Positions 29,672 to 39,011 of a stretch of DNA of 64,000 bases are shown here, piece by piece (the first letter of the stretch is position 1; each line of letters opens with the position of its first letter). Origin of the DNA: Chrysophaeum taylorii (taxonomy: Eukaryota > Sar > Pelagophyceae > Pelagomonadales > Pelagomonadaceae). The stretch lies in contig JAQMWT010000642.1 of NCBI GenBank assembly GCA_029834535.1, forward strand, positions 35,834 to 99,833, in the 5' to 3' direction. Under the pieces are notes generated by a model, which was not told the origin of the DNA, did no database searches, and was given only the letters and a program-made list of their open reading frames with translations. A program made the translations under genes and the position numbers.

Positions 29672-30937
29672 TTAGACGCTCGTGGAGCGCGTGAGGATGA
29701 TGCCGCCCGAGGGCGCGCGCATGAGGGGCCTCGGGAGGGGGGCGCAGCGGGTGAGGGCGGCCGCGACGACCGCGCGGAGACGGGGATCGGCGTAGCCGAA
29801 AAATGGCGGCGCGGTGGCGTCGGGGCGGCGAAAGGGCACGGTGATGGTGGAATTCGGGTCGATGAGGTAGATCGCGTCGACGGGGATACCGGCGCGGGCG
29901 TAGGCCTTGCAGTCGGTGTGGCGGTTCCCAAAGCCCGCCTTGAACGCGAGGGCTTCGTAGGCCTGGTTGACGTCGAGGAGGGCCTTGGTCTTAAAGACGT
30001 CGGGCGTCTTGGCGACGAGTTCCGAGTAGAGCGCTCCGACGATGTTGGCGCGCGACGTGACGACGGGGCCGTCGGGCATGCGTCGCCACGCGCGACGCGG
30101 GTCGCCAAACCTCTCGTATTGCGGCTGCTGGAGCGTCGCGATGAAGTTTCTCGTGAGGTCGGCGAGCGCGATAGGTCGGCTCGTGAGGTACAGGATATTA
30201 GCGCGGCGATCGTCGGCGAGATCGCCGAAGAATTCGCAGACTCCGGCGTGCGCGTTGGACGGTGCCTCGGCGACAACCGAATCCACGAAGCCGCGGACGT
30301 CGGTGCGGGTGATGGTGCCGTCGACGTCGCACACCATGACGGGGTCGTCGCGGCGCCACAAAAATATGCGGGCGTGCGCCACGTCGAGGCGCTTGCCGCG
30401 CGAGAGCTCGACGCGAAGCGCGTTCTTGCCTTCGCGAAGACCGCACAGTTCGAGTTCCGAGGAGGTCGGCTTCAATCGGAGACGTCCAAAGCTGCACGAG
30501 CCGTCGCGCTCGAAATGCAGCTCGAGCCCCGGCACTACCCTTCCATTGACGCTCGCGACGACCGTCGCCGGCGCGTCCATCTCCTCGTCGAAGTTCTCGT
30601 CCTCGCTGAACGACCGCTGGCGCCCCCCGAGCCGCGCGAAGCTCGACGCCATCGATTCGTACGCGCGCGCCATGTTCCGCGTCAGGGAGCTCGGCATGGC
30701 AAACCGCACTCCCCACTCGGAGCACGCGAGCTCACCGGTGCACCGTCGCACGCAAATCACGTCCACGGCATGACCGCGCCGCGCCTTGGGGTTGGGCTCC
30801 GCACCTTGAGGCGGCGGCGGCGGCGGTGGTGGGACGGCGTACGCGACAGCTTGCGGCTCCTCCAGCACCACCACCTCCTCCCTCGGAAACGGGGCCACCA
30901 CGGCCACGGGGGGGTGCTCGAGGGGCTCGTACATCAT
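29672..30937 (-). CDS. Lipin-type phosphatidate phosphatase
   Basis: A Mg-dependent enzyme converting phosphatidate to diacylglycerol on ER and nuclear membranes, the step feeding storage lipid. The C-terminal LNS2 domain has the HAD-type DxDxT box in PVMVCDVDGTITRTDVRGFV, plus ANILYLTSRPIALADLTRNF and MPDGPVVTSRANIVGALYSE. A short N-Lip-like domain precedes it (VDVICVRRCTGELACSEWGV then RFAMPSS). About 421 residues from MMYEPLEHPP; an ATG at 31003 would add 22. Compact compared with animal lipins because the long linker is missing. A poly-Pro run lies near the start. Divergent from the TPR gene, about 110 bp apart. Confidence 0.88.
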   Translation of the reverse strand: MMYEPLEHPPVAVVAPFPREEVVVLEEPQAVAYAVPPPPPPPPQGAEPNPKARRGHAVDVICVRRCTGELACSEWGVRFAMPSSLTRNMARAYESMASSFARLGGRQRSFSEDENFDEEMDAPATVVASVNGRVVPGLELHFERDGSCSFGRLRLKPTSSELELCGLREGKNALRVELSRGKRLDVAHARIFLWRRDDPVMVCDVDGTITRTDVRGFVDSVVAEAPSNAHAGVCEFFGDLADDRRANILYLTSRPIALADLTRNFIATLQQPQYERFGDPRRAWRRMPDGPVVTSRANIVGALYSELVAKTPDVFKTKALLDVNQAYEALAFKAGFGNRHTDCKAYARAGIPVDAIYLIDPNSTITVPFRRPDATAPPFFGYADPRLRAVVAAALTRCAPLPRPLMRAPSGGIILTRSTSV

Positions 30938-31050
30938 ATCATCATAGTAGTAGGGTTTTAAATTAAGGACACTCCTCTGTATTTGCACAACGATGACCGA
31001 CATTCATTGGTGTAGTGCCGCTGCGGCGTAATGACGTCGTCGAGGTGATC

Positions 31051-32955
31051 ATGTCGTCGTCGTCGTCGTCGTCGTCGTCGAAAATTTTCAAGGCGCCGGC
31101 GGGCTCGCGCGCCCAGGCGGCGAACAATGCCGCGACGCAGCTGCTGCGCGACGACAAGCCCGGCGAGGCCCTCGCAATCCTCGAAAGGGCGCTCAAGGCG
31201 TCGCCGTCGGCACGCGCGAGCTCGACGCTGCTGGCCAACAAGGGGCTGTGCCTCGAGCAGCTCGGGCGGAACGACGAGGCCGTGTTGGCCCTCGAGGCGT
31301 CGGTCGCCGCGCGGCCGTCGAACGAGGAGGCAAAGCACATCCTCAATTCGCTCAAGGCGACGCAGCTGCTGGGCCAGGCCCTCAAAAAGGTCGAGGGTAA
31401 CGAGTTTTCGAATGCGCTCGCGCTTTTTGAGCAGGCGGGCGCGCTCGATCCGGACGGCGACGGGACCTGGCTCTACAATAAGGCGCGCATGCTGACGAAG
31501 CTCGGCCGGTACGACGAGGCGCTCGAGGCCCTGCTCAAGTTCAAGGAGGGCCTCGACCCGAACGACGCCGAGGAGCAGACCATCATGCTTCCGCTCCTGG
31601 GGGAACTCCTCTGCAAGCGCGAAAGGTGGTCGGAGGCGATTGCGGCCATCGACGGCGCGATCGTCGCCAACCTCGAACTCCCCGCGTCGCTCCTCTTCAA
31701 CTACGGCGTCGCGCTCCTCAAGACCCAAAATCTCACCAAGGCGCGGCACGCCTTCGACGACGTCATAGCGTATTTCCCGAATTACGGACTCGCCTACGAC
31801 GCGCTCGCGAGCATCGACGCGCAGGAAGGGGCCGCGCACTGCAAAAAGGGCGAGTTCGGCGAGGCGATTCCCAAACTCTACGCGGCCGTGCGCCGCACCC
31901 CCAAGGCCACGACGCTCTACAACCTCGCGCTCGCGCTACTCAAGGAACGCCGCGCCCCCGAGGCCAAGGAGCAGTTCGATGCGCTCCTCAAGCTCGACCC
32001 GAACCACTCGTACGCCAAGGACGGCGCCGAGGCCGCGCGCTTGATGATCGAGGGCGGCGACTACCGCGACGCGCCGCCGCCGACAACAACCGAAGACGCC
32101 GACGAGTACTACGAGAGCTACCCGTCGGCGGCCGTCGCGCCGCAGAAGCGCATCTACCAGATCGCGAACGAAAAGGGCGTCGGCTCCCTCGCCTCGCAGG
32201 ACGACATGGTCATGCTGCTCTCGGGCATCGAGGAGTGGGTCGCCGGAGCGCTCGGCCCGCTCGAGCAGCGCGTCGTCGCGCTCGAGCAGGCCGCCGAGGC
32301 GGCGGGGGGGATCGTCGGCTCGGCGAGCGAGGACCGCGCGGTCTTGCAGCTTCTCTTCGACCGCGTCGCGCTCCTCGAGGACACGCAGCAGCAGACGACT
32401 TCCGGGGGTTACTACGACCAAGACGATCAAGGTTCGGCCGAGTACGGCGCGAGAGACGCGTCATCGGAGGTGCGCCAGCACGCCGAAAGCCTCGAGAAGC
32501 GCATCCGCTCGCTCGAGAAACTCGTCTTCGGCACGACGACCACCTCCAACCAGGCCATCACGGGCTCCGGCCTGCTCGGAGACGACGACGCCGAGGAGGA
32601 CGAGACCGCGGCCCAGGTGCCCGCCCCAACAACCTCCATGTCCATGACGGCCAAGCTCGCCGTCCAAGAACAGCGCTTCACGAAGATGGCATCCGAGCTC
32701 GAGACGCAGGCCAAGGAAATCGAAAAGCTCAAAGAAATGCAGGAAAAGCTCCTCGCCCGCCTCGACGGCGGGGCCGTACCCCGGCGTCCTTCTCTTGGCG
32801 GCAACACCATCACGATCGAAAAAAAATTTCGCAAGCCCGAGACTGGCGCAAACGTCGGCGCCATGGAAGGTCCAAACATGCTCGACGAGCTCAAGGCCGC
32901 CACCAAGCGCCGCGCTGCGAAGCGCCGCGAAATGGGACTCACGCTCCGAGACTGA
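31051..32955 (+). CDS. TPR protein with C-terminal coiled coils
   Basis: About 634 residues from MSSSSSSSS, the Ser run being encoded by a (TCG)n tract. Residues 20-340 form tetratricopeptide repeats, for example AATQLLRDDKPGEALAILER, NKGLCLEQLGRNDEAVLALE, YNKARMLTKLGRYDEALEAL and YNLALALLKERRAPEAKEQF. The rest is acidic and coiled-coil rich (LAVQEQRFTKMASELETQAK, EIEKLKEMQEKLLARLD) with a basic C-terminus (KAATKRRAAKRREMGLTLRD). TPRs mediate protein assembly; no specific family is recognised. An ATG at 31015 would add 12 residues. Confidence 0.82.
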   Translation: MSSSSSSSSSKIFKAPAGSRAQAANNAATQLLRDDKPGEALAILERALKASPSARASSTLLANKGLCLEQLGRNDEAVLALEASVAARPSNEEAKHILNSLKATQLLGQALKKVEGNEFSNALALFEQAGALDPDGDGTWLYNKARMLTKLGRYDEALEALLKFKEGLDPNDAEEQTIMLPLLGELLCKRERWSEAIAAIDGAIVANLELPASLLFNYGVALLKTQNLTKARHAFDDVIAYFPNYGLAYDALASIDAQEGAAHCKKGEFGEAIPKLYAAVRRTPKATTLYNLALALLKERRAPEAKEQFDALLKLDPNHSYAKDGAEAARLMIEGGDYRDAPPPTTTEDADEYYESYPSAAVAPQKRIYQIANEKGVGSLASQDDMVMLLSGIEEWVAGALGPLEQRVVALEQAAEAAGGIVGSASEDRAVLQLLFDRVALLEDTQQQTTSGGYYDQDDQGSAEYGARDASSEVRQHAESLEKRIRSLEKLVFGTTTTSNQAITGSGLLGDDDAEEDETAAQVPAPTTSMSMTAKLAVQEQRFTKMASELETQAKEIEKLKEMQEKLLARLDGGAVPRRPSLGGNTITIEKKFRKPETGANVGAMEGPNMLDELKAATKRRAAKRREMGLTLRD

Positions 32956-33107
32956 CAAATCACTTCTCTCCGTCGCTCGTGCTCGCCACGGTTTTTTTTC
33001 GACCGACGGAATACCGTTTCTTCCTTTCATCCTCCCTGCAATCCAATCCAATCCAATCCAATCCAATCCAACGACACGCTCCAGTCTGCGTTCGTTCGTT
33101 CGTTCAT

Positions 33108-34292
33108 TCATTCTTTCTTTCTTTCTAAAGGGCTGCTTCGTGAGCCATCAGGAAGGTCAAGGACGGGGACGAGAGAGACGCGGGTGCGCCAGAGTTTGTG
33201 AGCCTGGGAGGTCTGGGGTCTAAGCTGGATTTTGATGGGCCCCGTAATGGCATAGTCTGCGTGCGTTACGAGGTCTCGGAACGTGGCCGCCGGCGACAGA
33301 TCGAGGAATAGCGTCGAAGCGTCGGCATCGTGGTGCTCCCGGCCGCCGAGGCGGTAGTCAACATAGGCATCTTCCGTCAGGAAAATGCTCGCCTTATCGG
33401 CCGGTTGCCTGACGTAGAGCGCGAGGTTGGCGACGACGTAGTCGCCCGCCTCGTCCCAGGCGGGCGGCGCTTCGAAGAGCTCGAGAAGCCAGTTCGCGAC
33501 GAGGTCGTCGGTCGAGACGGCCTCGACATAGTCCGACGGCACATTGACCTCGGGATACTCGAGGACGAGCGGCCAGCCAAAGTCGCCGCCGTCGTGGAGC
33601 CTCGGTAGATCCGAAGAAACGGCCGGCGCGAGGCGGCCGCCGAGTCTCTCGACGGCGCGAAAATAACTCGCGTGCTCCTCGCGCCGTCGAGACAGTCGCT
33701 GCGTCGCGGCCTTCGTTTCCGTCCGTGCCGTCCGCGCGATCTCCAGCAGCGCTTTGTTCCCGGGATCGAGCTTCAACCCCCACTCCGCCGCCGCGAGGGC
33801 CGCGTCCCACTGACGCAGCGCCGAGCACGCGCGACCGAGGCGGTAGAACGCTTTGACGTTGGCGTCGTCCAATACGAGTGCGTCGTGGCAGTCGCGCTTG
33901 GCATCGCCGTAGTTCTTGAGGGCGAGCGCGCACGCGGCGCGGTTTGACCTCAGCGTCGCCTCCAGCTCCCGGGGCCGCTCGTCCTCGTCGCGCGCCCTGG
34001 CGGCGCGGCACAGCGACAACCCGTCGGTGTACTCCTTGGCCGCCTCCTTGTACCACATCTTGTTCTTCGTCTTGAGCGCCGTCGCGAAGTGCTTGTTCCC
34101 GCGCTCCTTGGCCTCGTCGGCAAGAACGCTCGGCGGGTCGTCGCCGTCCCGCAGCTGCGTCAAGGCCTCGACCATCTCGGGGCTCATCTCGTCGACCGAC
34201 TCCGCGAGCAAAGGCATTTCGTTGTTGTCGTCGTCGTCGAGCAGCGATTTCAGGAATCGGTCGCGCTCCTCGGGAGACCATGACGCGGCCAT
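33108..34292 (-). CDS. Hsp90/Hsp70 co-chaperone TTC4/Cns1-like
   Basis: 394 residues. TPR repeats of the TTC4/Cns1 type run from about 60 to 190: AKERGNKHFATALKTKNKMW, YKEAAKEYTDGLSLCRAARA, LRSNRAACALALKNYGDAKR, DCHDALVLDDANVKAFYRLG. The C-terminal 'wheel' domain characteristic of Cns1 follows (FGWPLVLEYPEVNVPSDYVE then AVSTDDLVANWLLELF). These cytosolic proteins bind Hsp90 tails and, in yeast, serve eEF2 folding. The start at MAASWSPEERDRFLKSLLDD fits the family. Confidence 0.85.
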   Translation of the reverse strand: MAASWSPEERDRFLKSLLDDDDNNEMPLLAESVDEMSPEMVEALTQLRDGDDPPSVLADEAKERGNKHFATALKTKNKMWYKEAAKEYTDGLSLCRAARARDEDERPRELEATLRSNRAACALALKNYGDAKRDCHDALVLDDANVKAFYRLGRACSALRQWDAALAAAEWGLKLDPGNKALLEIARTARTETKAATQRLSRRREEHASYFRAVERLGGRLAPAVSSDLPRLHDGGDFGWPLVLEYPEVNVPSDYVEAVSTDDLVANWLLELFEAPPAWDEAGDYVVANLALYVRQPADKASIFLTEDAYVDYRLGGREHHDADASTLFLDLSPAATFRDLVTHADYAITGPIKIQLRPQTSQAHKLWRTRVSLVPVLDLPDGSRSSPLERKKE

Positions 34293-34721
34293 ATTCGATT
34301 TTTTTCTTGGATATTCTTGTATATTCGATATTCTTCATGTTCGAATATCGAATCCGACCGACCGTTAGGCGAGCGAGCGATCGTTTTGTACCAAGCAGCA
34401 GCCAATTTTATTAATGGCGAGAGGTACGTCGTCTTGTTGTTGTTGTTGTTGTTTTGCGTGCGCTAGCTGCCTCGAGGCTTGAGCCGATGAAGAACACCGT
34501 CTCACCGCCAGCAAGCCAACTGCGCTGTGGACTATCCTTGAGAGACCACTCACCCAAAGAATACGAGGCTTTATTTATTTATTTATTTTTTTTTTCCCAT
34601 CGAGGCAGCGAGCGAGCGAGCGCTGTGATGAAATGTTTTAATAAAAATCCTGACGAGCCAAAACGGCACTCTTTGAAGATTATTATTATTCCTGTGGTTC
34701 TGAGCGCGCTATCGCAGGCTG
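34293..34721. other. Intergenic between divergent genes
   Basis: Shared upstream region of the TTC4-like gene and the DGQHR-motif gene. It includes (GTT)n and (TTTA)n short repeats and a GAATATCG-type repeat near 34310-34350. No gene seen. Confidence 0.5.
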
Positions 34722-35951
34722 ATGGGCGGCGCCGCGAGCACCGAGGTCAAGGCGCTCGAGGCGACGATCCACAAGCTCCGAACGGATCTTCGCGCCGCGC
34801 GGGCGCTCGCGACGCGCAAGGAGGAGCTCTACGGAGCGACCGTCGAGGAGCTCAAGCAGGTGAAAGAGGCGCGGACGGAGACGTTGCCCGTCGTCGTCGA
34901 CGAGGCCAAGTACGCGCGGCTCGAGGAGGCGTTGCGGACGACACGGTCCGAGGCAGAGGAGGAGCGCCTCAACTTCAAGCGCGTGCGCGAGGAGCTCGTC
35001 CGGGCGCGCGACGAGCTCGAGAAGGCGACGGGCGAGACGAAATTTCGGGCGCTCGAGAAGGCCTCGAAGATTAAACAGGTCGCGGCGAGCGACGAGGCCA
35101 AGTCGGCGGCGACGCTCGTCGCCGAGGCCAACGCCGAGCTCGCCTCGGATTGCCACCCGGCATTCGGTCACTTGTTGCACGATTTCGGCTACAAGCGACT
35201 CTACCGTGCCGACCCGCGCCAGCTCTGGACCACCACGCTCCTCTGGGAGAAGCAGCGGGCGTTTCGCGACGACCGAGCGACGATGATCGCCAAGGCTAAG
35301 GAGGCGTCGTCCGTCGGCGGCTGGCCGGGCTCGATCGCGATCGTCGAGCAGGCCTCGCACAACGGCATCGTTGTCGATGGCCAACATCGCCTCGGGGCGG
35401 CCTGGCTCCTCTCGGAAAAAAATGGCCTCCCCGACCGGCTCAAAGAGATCGCGGTCGAGGTCTACCCCGCGATGGACGAGAAGCGCGTCTTCGAGCTCTT
35501 CGCGGAGATCAACAAGTGCGAGCCCGTCGCACTCGTCGACATGCCCGCCGACATCGTCGAGGGTGGCGCCGCGCCCGACGACCGCGCCCTCATCGACGCC
35601 GCCGCCGAGGCGCTCAGAGCGCGATACGCCGACATGTTCAAGCCCTCGCGCCAATGCCGCGCGCCCCATCTCAACCTCGATGTCCTCCGCGACGAGATCC
35701 ACAAGGCTGGCGTCCTCGCGAGGCTCCCACAAAACACGACGCTCGGTGACTGGCTCGCGAAAAGGAACCGAGCGCTCGCCGCGGTGCCGCGCCATAGGTG
35801 GTTCGACTCCGCCATGCGCTGCCGCGCCACCAACAAGGCCGCCATTTCCACCGCGCTAGAAAAGGCTGCCAAGTATGACTTTTACCTCGGCCTCACGTGG
35901 GAGTGGCTCCAAGAAGAAGGAGAAGAAGCGCGAGACAAGCCCCCATCCTAG
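34722..35951 (+). CDS. ParB/DGQHR-motif protein with N-terminal coiled coil and MGG start
   Basis: 409 residues. The protein begins MGGAASTE, a plausible N-myristoylation signal. A long coiled coil covers about 10-130 (KLRTDLRAARALATRKEELY, LEEALRTTRSEAEEERLNFK). The folded second half has IVVDGQHRLGAAWLLSE, then EVYPAMDEKRVFELFAEINK and CEPVALVDMP. The DGQHR box and the following 'E+F.EIN' segment are those of ParB-like nuclease and DndB-type proteins. In such folds this box contributes to nucleotide or DNA handling; the role here is unknown. It might sit on a membrane via the lipid anchor, which would be odd for a DNA-binding fold. Confidence 0.6.
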   Translation: MGGAASTEVKALEATIHKLRTDLRAARALATRKEELYGATVEELKQVKEARTETLPVVVDEAKYARLEEALRTTRSEAEEERLNFKRVREELVRARDELEKATGETKFRALEKASKIKQVAASDEAKSAATLVAEANAELASDCHPAFGHLLHDFGYKRLYRADPRQLWTTTLLWEKQRAFRDDRATMIAKAKEASSVGGWPGSIAIVEQASHNGIVVDGQHRLGAAWLLSEKNGLPDRLKEIAVEVYPAMDEKRVFELFAEINKCEPVALVDMPADIVEGGAAPDDRALIDAAAEALRARYADMFKPSRQCRAPHLNLDVLRDEIHKAGVLARLPQNTTLGDWLAKRNRALAAVPRHRWFDSAMRCRATNKAAISTALEKAAKYDFYLGLTWEWLQEEGEEARDKPPS

Positions 35952-36032
35952 AAACAGCAACTCCTCCTCCTCCTCCAGTTTTGTATTGTTTTGTACAAGT
36001 GTGTGGTATTCTTAAATCTTCTTCGCTCGCGA

Positions 36033-37481
36033 TTAGATGCCTCCGCTCCGTACATCATGCATTGGGATCCCGTCGACGCGTTGTATAGGGACGTTGTTGG
36101 CGTCAAAGACGAGGCGGAATATGGGCTGGCCGGCGGTAAGGAAAGCGACTTCAGTCTCCGTGCGCGCGAGTGCGGGCAGCGGGGAGGCGGCGAGCCACTC
36201 CGGACCTACAGCCCGCGCGTTGGCGGGGTCGCCGGCCCACTTCGATTCGCGGAGCGGGACGCGATTCCTCCTTCTCACGCTCGTCGGCCGGTGTCGCGCG
36301 GCACCACCTTCGCCACCCACAAGAAGCCCGTGGTGGCGTCGTCGCACGCGCAACTGGTGAGTGGCCTCGATCGTATCGCGGGCCGCGAGAGCGACGTCCT
36401 CGACGTTGGAGGCAAAGTAAAACTGTCCCCGCGCGGGAGAGAGCGCGTCGGCCGTCGCTTCGACGAGGTCGAGGTCGAGGACGAAGTCGTCGCCGCGCAC
36501 GGTGCGATTGCGGTCTCCCAGGGAAAAGGGGGTCGGGAACTGGAGAAGCACGAGGACTGTGGGCCCCGGGTACTCGCGCGCAGCCCATTTTACCGCGTCC
36601 AACGCCGACGACCGAACGAACGCGCAGCGGGGCGCGACGCCGAGGCGAGTCGCGGCCGCTCGCGCCGGCCGCACGCACCCGGCGAGAGTGTCGACGCCCA
36701 GGACGTTGATTTCCGGTACCGCGAGCGCCAACCCAAGCGCCGAGGCGCCCAGGCCGCAGCCCAGGTCGACGCAGAGGGGCGCGGCGTCGTCGGCGAAGCG
36801 AGCGTTTACGGGGGGGGGCGGAGGGCGCGTCTTGGGCCGCGCCTCTTTGGATCTCGAATAGCGGAAGCGCCAGAGCATCGCGCGTTCGTCGAAGTAGTCA
36901 ACGCCGGCGGCGGCGAGCTTCTCGGTCGCGTGGCGCGCCGCGCGCCGCACCCCCGCCTTGGACGACGCGTCGGACGCTCTCGTCTCGCGCGCGACGGCGG
37001 CGCTCAGGAGCTCGTAGAGTTCGCCATCGTCGGCGCCCGCGGTCGCAAAGGCAAAGGCAGCGTCCGCACCGCGCCGCCCTGGCAGGTCGCGCCTCGAATC
37101 GAACCCGGGAGACCTGAGCGAGGCGACGGCCCGTCGCGCGAACGTCGCCACTATTTCGCGCGCGACGTCGTCGCTCGGCTCGTCGACCGCCGCCCGTCGC
37201 GCATCCTTGGCGAGCTGGAGAATGTCCGGTCCCTGGGGTGCGCGCCGCGTCCAGCGCCACGACCCGTCGCGCTCGTCGGTCACGCGGACGCCCTCGTCCA
37301 GCAGCCTTCCGAGAATGCGGTCGGCTTCCTCGAACTGCCGCGACTCTCGAAATGACGCCCGCTCGACACACATGGACTCGATGCATTCGTCGCTCAAGGC
37401 GGGCCGAGCACCGACGCCTTTACCGGGCTGCACAACAAGCCCTTCGGCAACAACAACGACCGCCGCCCAAATCATCAACAT
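36033..37481 (-). CDS. TrmB-like methyltransferase with CysRS-like N-terminal region
   Basis: 482 residues. The methyltransferase half has PLCVDLGCGLGASALGLALA, NVLGVDTLAGCVRPARAAAT and the TrmB-type LVLLQFPTPFSLGD, close to the 'DP...PFP..RH' site of tRNA m7G46 methyltransferases but altered. Before it, RASFRESRQFEEADRILGRL then LDEGVRVTDERDGSWRW resembles the C-terminal part of cysteinyl-tRNA synthetase ('R...K.F..AD.IR..L...G....D...G..W'). The N-terminus MLMIWAAVVVVAEGLVV is a likely signal peptide, so an organelle (plastid) or secretory location is possible. The methyl acceptor is uncertain. Confidence 0.65.
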   Translation of the reverse strand: MLMIWAAVVVVAEGLVVQPGKGVGARPALSDECIESMCVERASFRESRQFEEADRILGRLLDEGVRVTDERDGSWRWTRRAPQGPDILQLAKDARRAAVDEPSDDVAREIVATFARRAVASLRSPGFDSRRDLPGRRGADAAFAFATAGADDGELYELLSAAVARETRASDASSKAGVRRAARHATEKLAAAGVDYFDERAMLWRFRYSRSKEARPKTRPPPPPVNARFADDAAPLCVDLGCGLGASALGLALAVPEINVLGVDTLAGCVRPARAAATRLGVAPRCAFVRSSALDAVKWAAREYPGPTVLVLLQFPTPFSLGDRNRTVRGDDFVLDLDLVEATADALSPARGQFYFASNVEDVALAARDTIEATHQLRVRRRHHGLLVGGEGGAARHRPTSVRRRNRVPLRESKWAGDPANARAVGPEWLAASPLPALARTETEVAFLTAGQPIFRLVFDANNVPIQRVDGIPMHDVRSGGI

Positions 37482-37704
37482 TAATAATTGATTGGTGTCG
37501 TCACAATTAGAGCAATTGCATTGACTTAAATGGGTTCATTTTGGATTAATTTGATCCATATTGCCGTAATTCTGAGAAACTTAGTGACTTATTAGAGCAA
37601 TAAGGACTTAGTTACATCATTTTTTTTTTTACTTAGTTGGCACCAATTAGTTGGTGCATGATACTAACGCTTGAGCTGATTCTAACTTAGTTTTGCGATG
37701 TACA
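37482..37704. other. AT-rich flank of MULE remnant
   Basis: An AT-rich stretch with words such as GACTTAGTTAC and ACTTAGTTGGCACC that recur inverted around 39500-39660 (GACTTAGTTGGGGC on the minus strand). These could be the decayed ends of a Mutator-like element spanning 37.5-39.66 kb. No gene. Confidence 0.4.
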
Positions 37705-38186
37705 TCAAATTAAGCTAAACAGGTCACAGTTAAGTCGTCGTTGTTGTCTGGGTTCCCAGCGGGTGGCTGTGAGTAGTACCTTGTTCGTGACTTCGATCTC
37801 GGTTTTCTTCTTGCGGTTGCCGCCTTCCTGGCCCTCGATGGATGCTAGGACAGCGTCCTTGAGAATACTTTCAAGATGCCTGGCCGTATAGTTGGACTTC
37901 TTGGCCTGGGTGGCCGTTGGCATGAAATCCCCAGAATTGAAGGTACGGCGGCCGTGCACGTGCCGGCGGGGCCATCACGCCCGCGTGGTGGCACCTGGAA
38001 GACGCGTAAGAGCTCGCAACCTTTGACCTTGCAGACAAGGTCCGTCCGCCGCTTTGTGGACCTAGAGCTCTCGAGAAGGTGGCCGTCTTTCTCGGCTTCC
38101 TCCAGGACGTTTAACTGAAAGTCCCGCTTTGATTTGAAGCCATTCCCCACGGTCACCTCGTGGGCGATCTCCCTCAAATGAGCCAA
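37705..38186 (-). pseudogene. Mutator-like (MuDR/FAR1-type) transposase N-terminal fragment
   Basis: Minus-strand peptides VGNGFKSKRDFQLNVLEEAE and KRRTDLVCKVKGCELLRVFQ match the zinc-binding N-terminal region of MuDR transposases ('F.SK.DF..AV...A......K...+R....C....C...+RA'). After a frame change, RTFNSGDFMPTATQAKKSNY then TARHLESILKDAVL continues the domain. The catalytic DDE part is absent. Dead fragment. Confidence 0.6.
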
Positions 38187-38512
38187 TTTCCGCGGCTCGC
38201 GGCCTTCGCGGCCTTCGAAGTATCGGTTTAGTCGCGAGACTTGCCTGTCCTTCTAACGGGCCTTTTCAACCGGTCTTCACCCACCGCCTTCTTGAACGCT
38301 AGGTGAATATCGTCTTCGTTGGTGTCCCGAACTCCATCGTACACCCGAGAGACTCCCGCCGTGCCTCCATGGCGCTCCCACACTCCCCGACATGTCAGCC
38401 TCCTCGCGAACAGGCTACGTTGTCGCGTGTCGACCTCCTGCAACTTCTCCTAATACAACATGTACTAGGTTTCTCGGACAATCGTTAGGTAGGAGCGTTG
38501 GTTATTCTCAAA

Positions 38513-39011
38513 AGGGAGGGTAGGAATGCCGGTCCTGGTGTGTGCGAGTGCCCGGGGCTATATATACCCCTGTAGGAATGCCGGTCCTGGTGTGTGCGAG
38601 TGCCCGGGGCTATATATACCCCTGTGCTTCCCCATCATAGTGAAACGTGAACATCTGGGGCGAGTCAAGCATGTATCAAGCATGTATGTGTATGCGAGAC
38701 GATGGGGACCCACCAGACGACGACGCCATCTGCTTAAGATGAACATCTGCGTCGGAGATGAACACCCGGTCCTGGTAAGTGAAGCAAGCGCCCAGATGAG
38801 GGGGGTCTAGTGTTTGTGCTAGACGATGGGGCTCCAGCAGTTGGCGACGGCAACTGCTTCGTAGACACTCACACACTCCTTGCGGCGCAACGGTGTAGCG
38901 GATTCGAACGCGCGATCCACCTCGAGCGCTTTAAGGGCCCACAACCAAAAGGGAGGGTAGGAATGCCGGTTCTGGTGTGTGCGAGTGCCCGGGGCTATAT
39001 ATACCCCTGTG
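38513..39011 (+). repeat. 52-bp module, three copies
   Basis: A module reading TAGGAATGCCGG...GTGTGTGCGAGTGCCCGGGG then CTATATATACCCC occurs in tandem at 38521-38572 and 38573-38624 and again at 38958-39011; the first and third are preceded by GGGAGGG. Each ends in the near-palindrome GGGGCTATATATACCCC. Non-coding. It may belong to the MULE-like element or act as a TATA-bearing promoter repeat (speculative). Confidence 0.8.

Noticed and set aside
31015-31050. Upstream ATG start for the TPR gene
   Set aside because: Adds 12 unremarkable residues; the ATG at 31051 is closer to the folded region, though either is possible.
33040-33075. (AATCC)n and other microsatellites as functional elements
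   Set aside because: Ordinary simple repeats in 3' flanks, with nothing to suggest a role.
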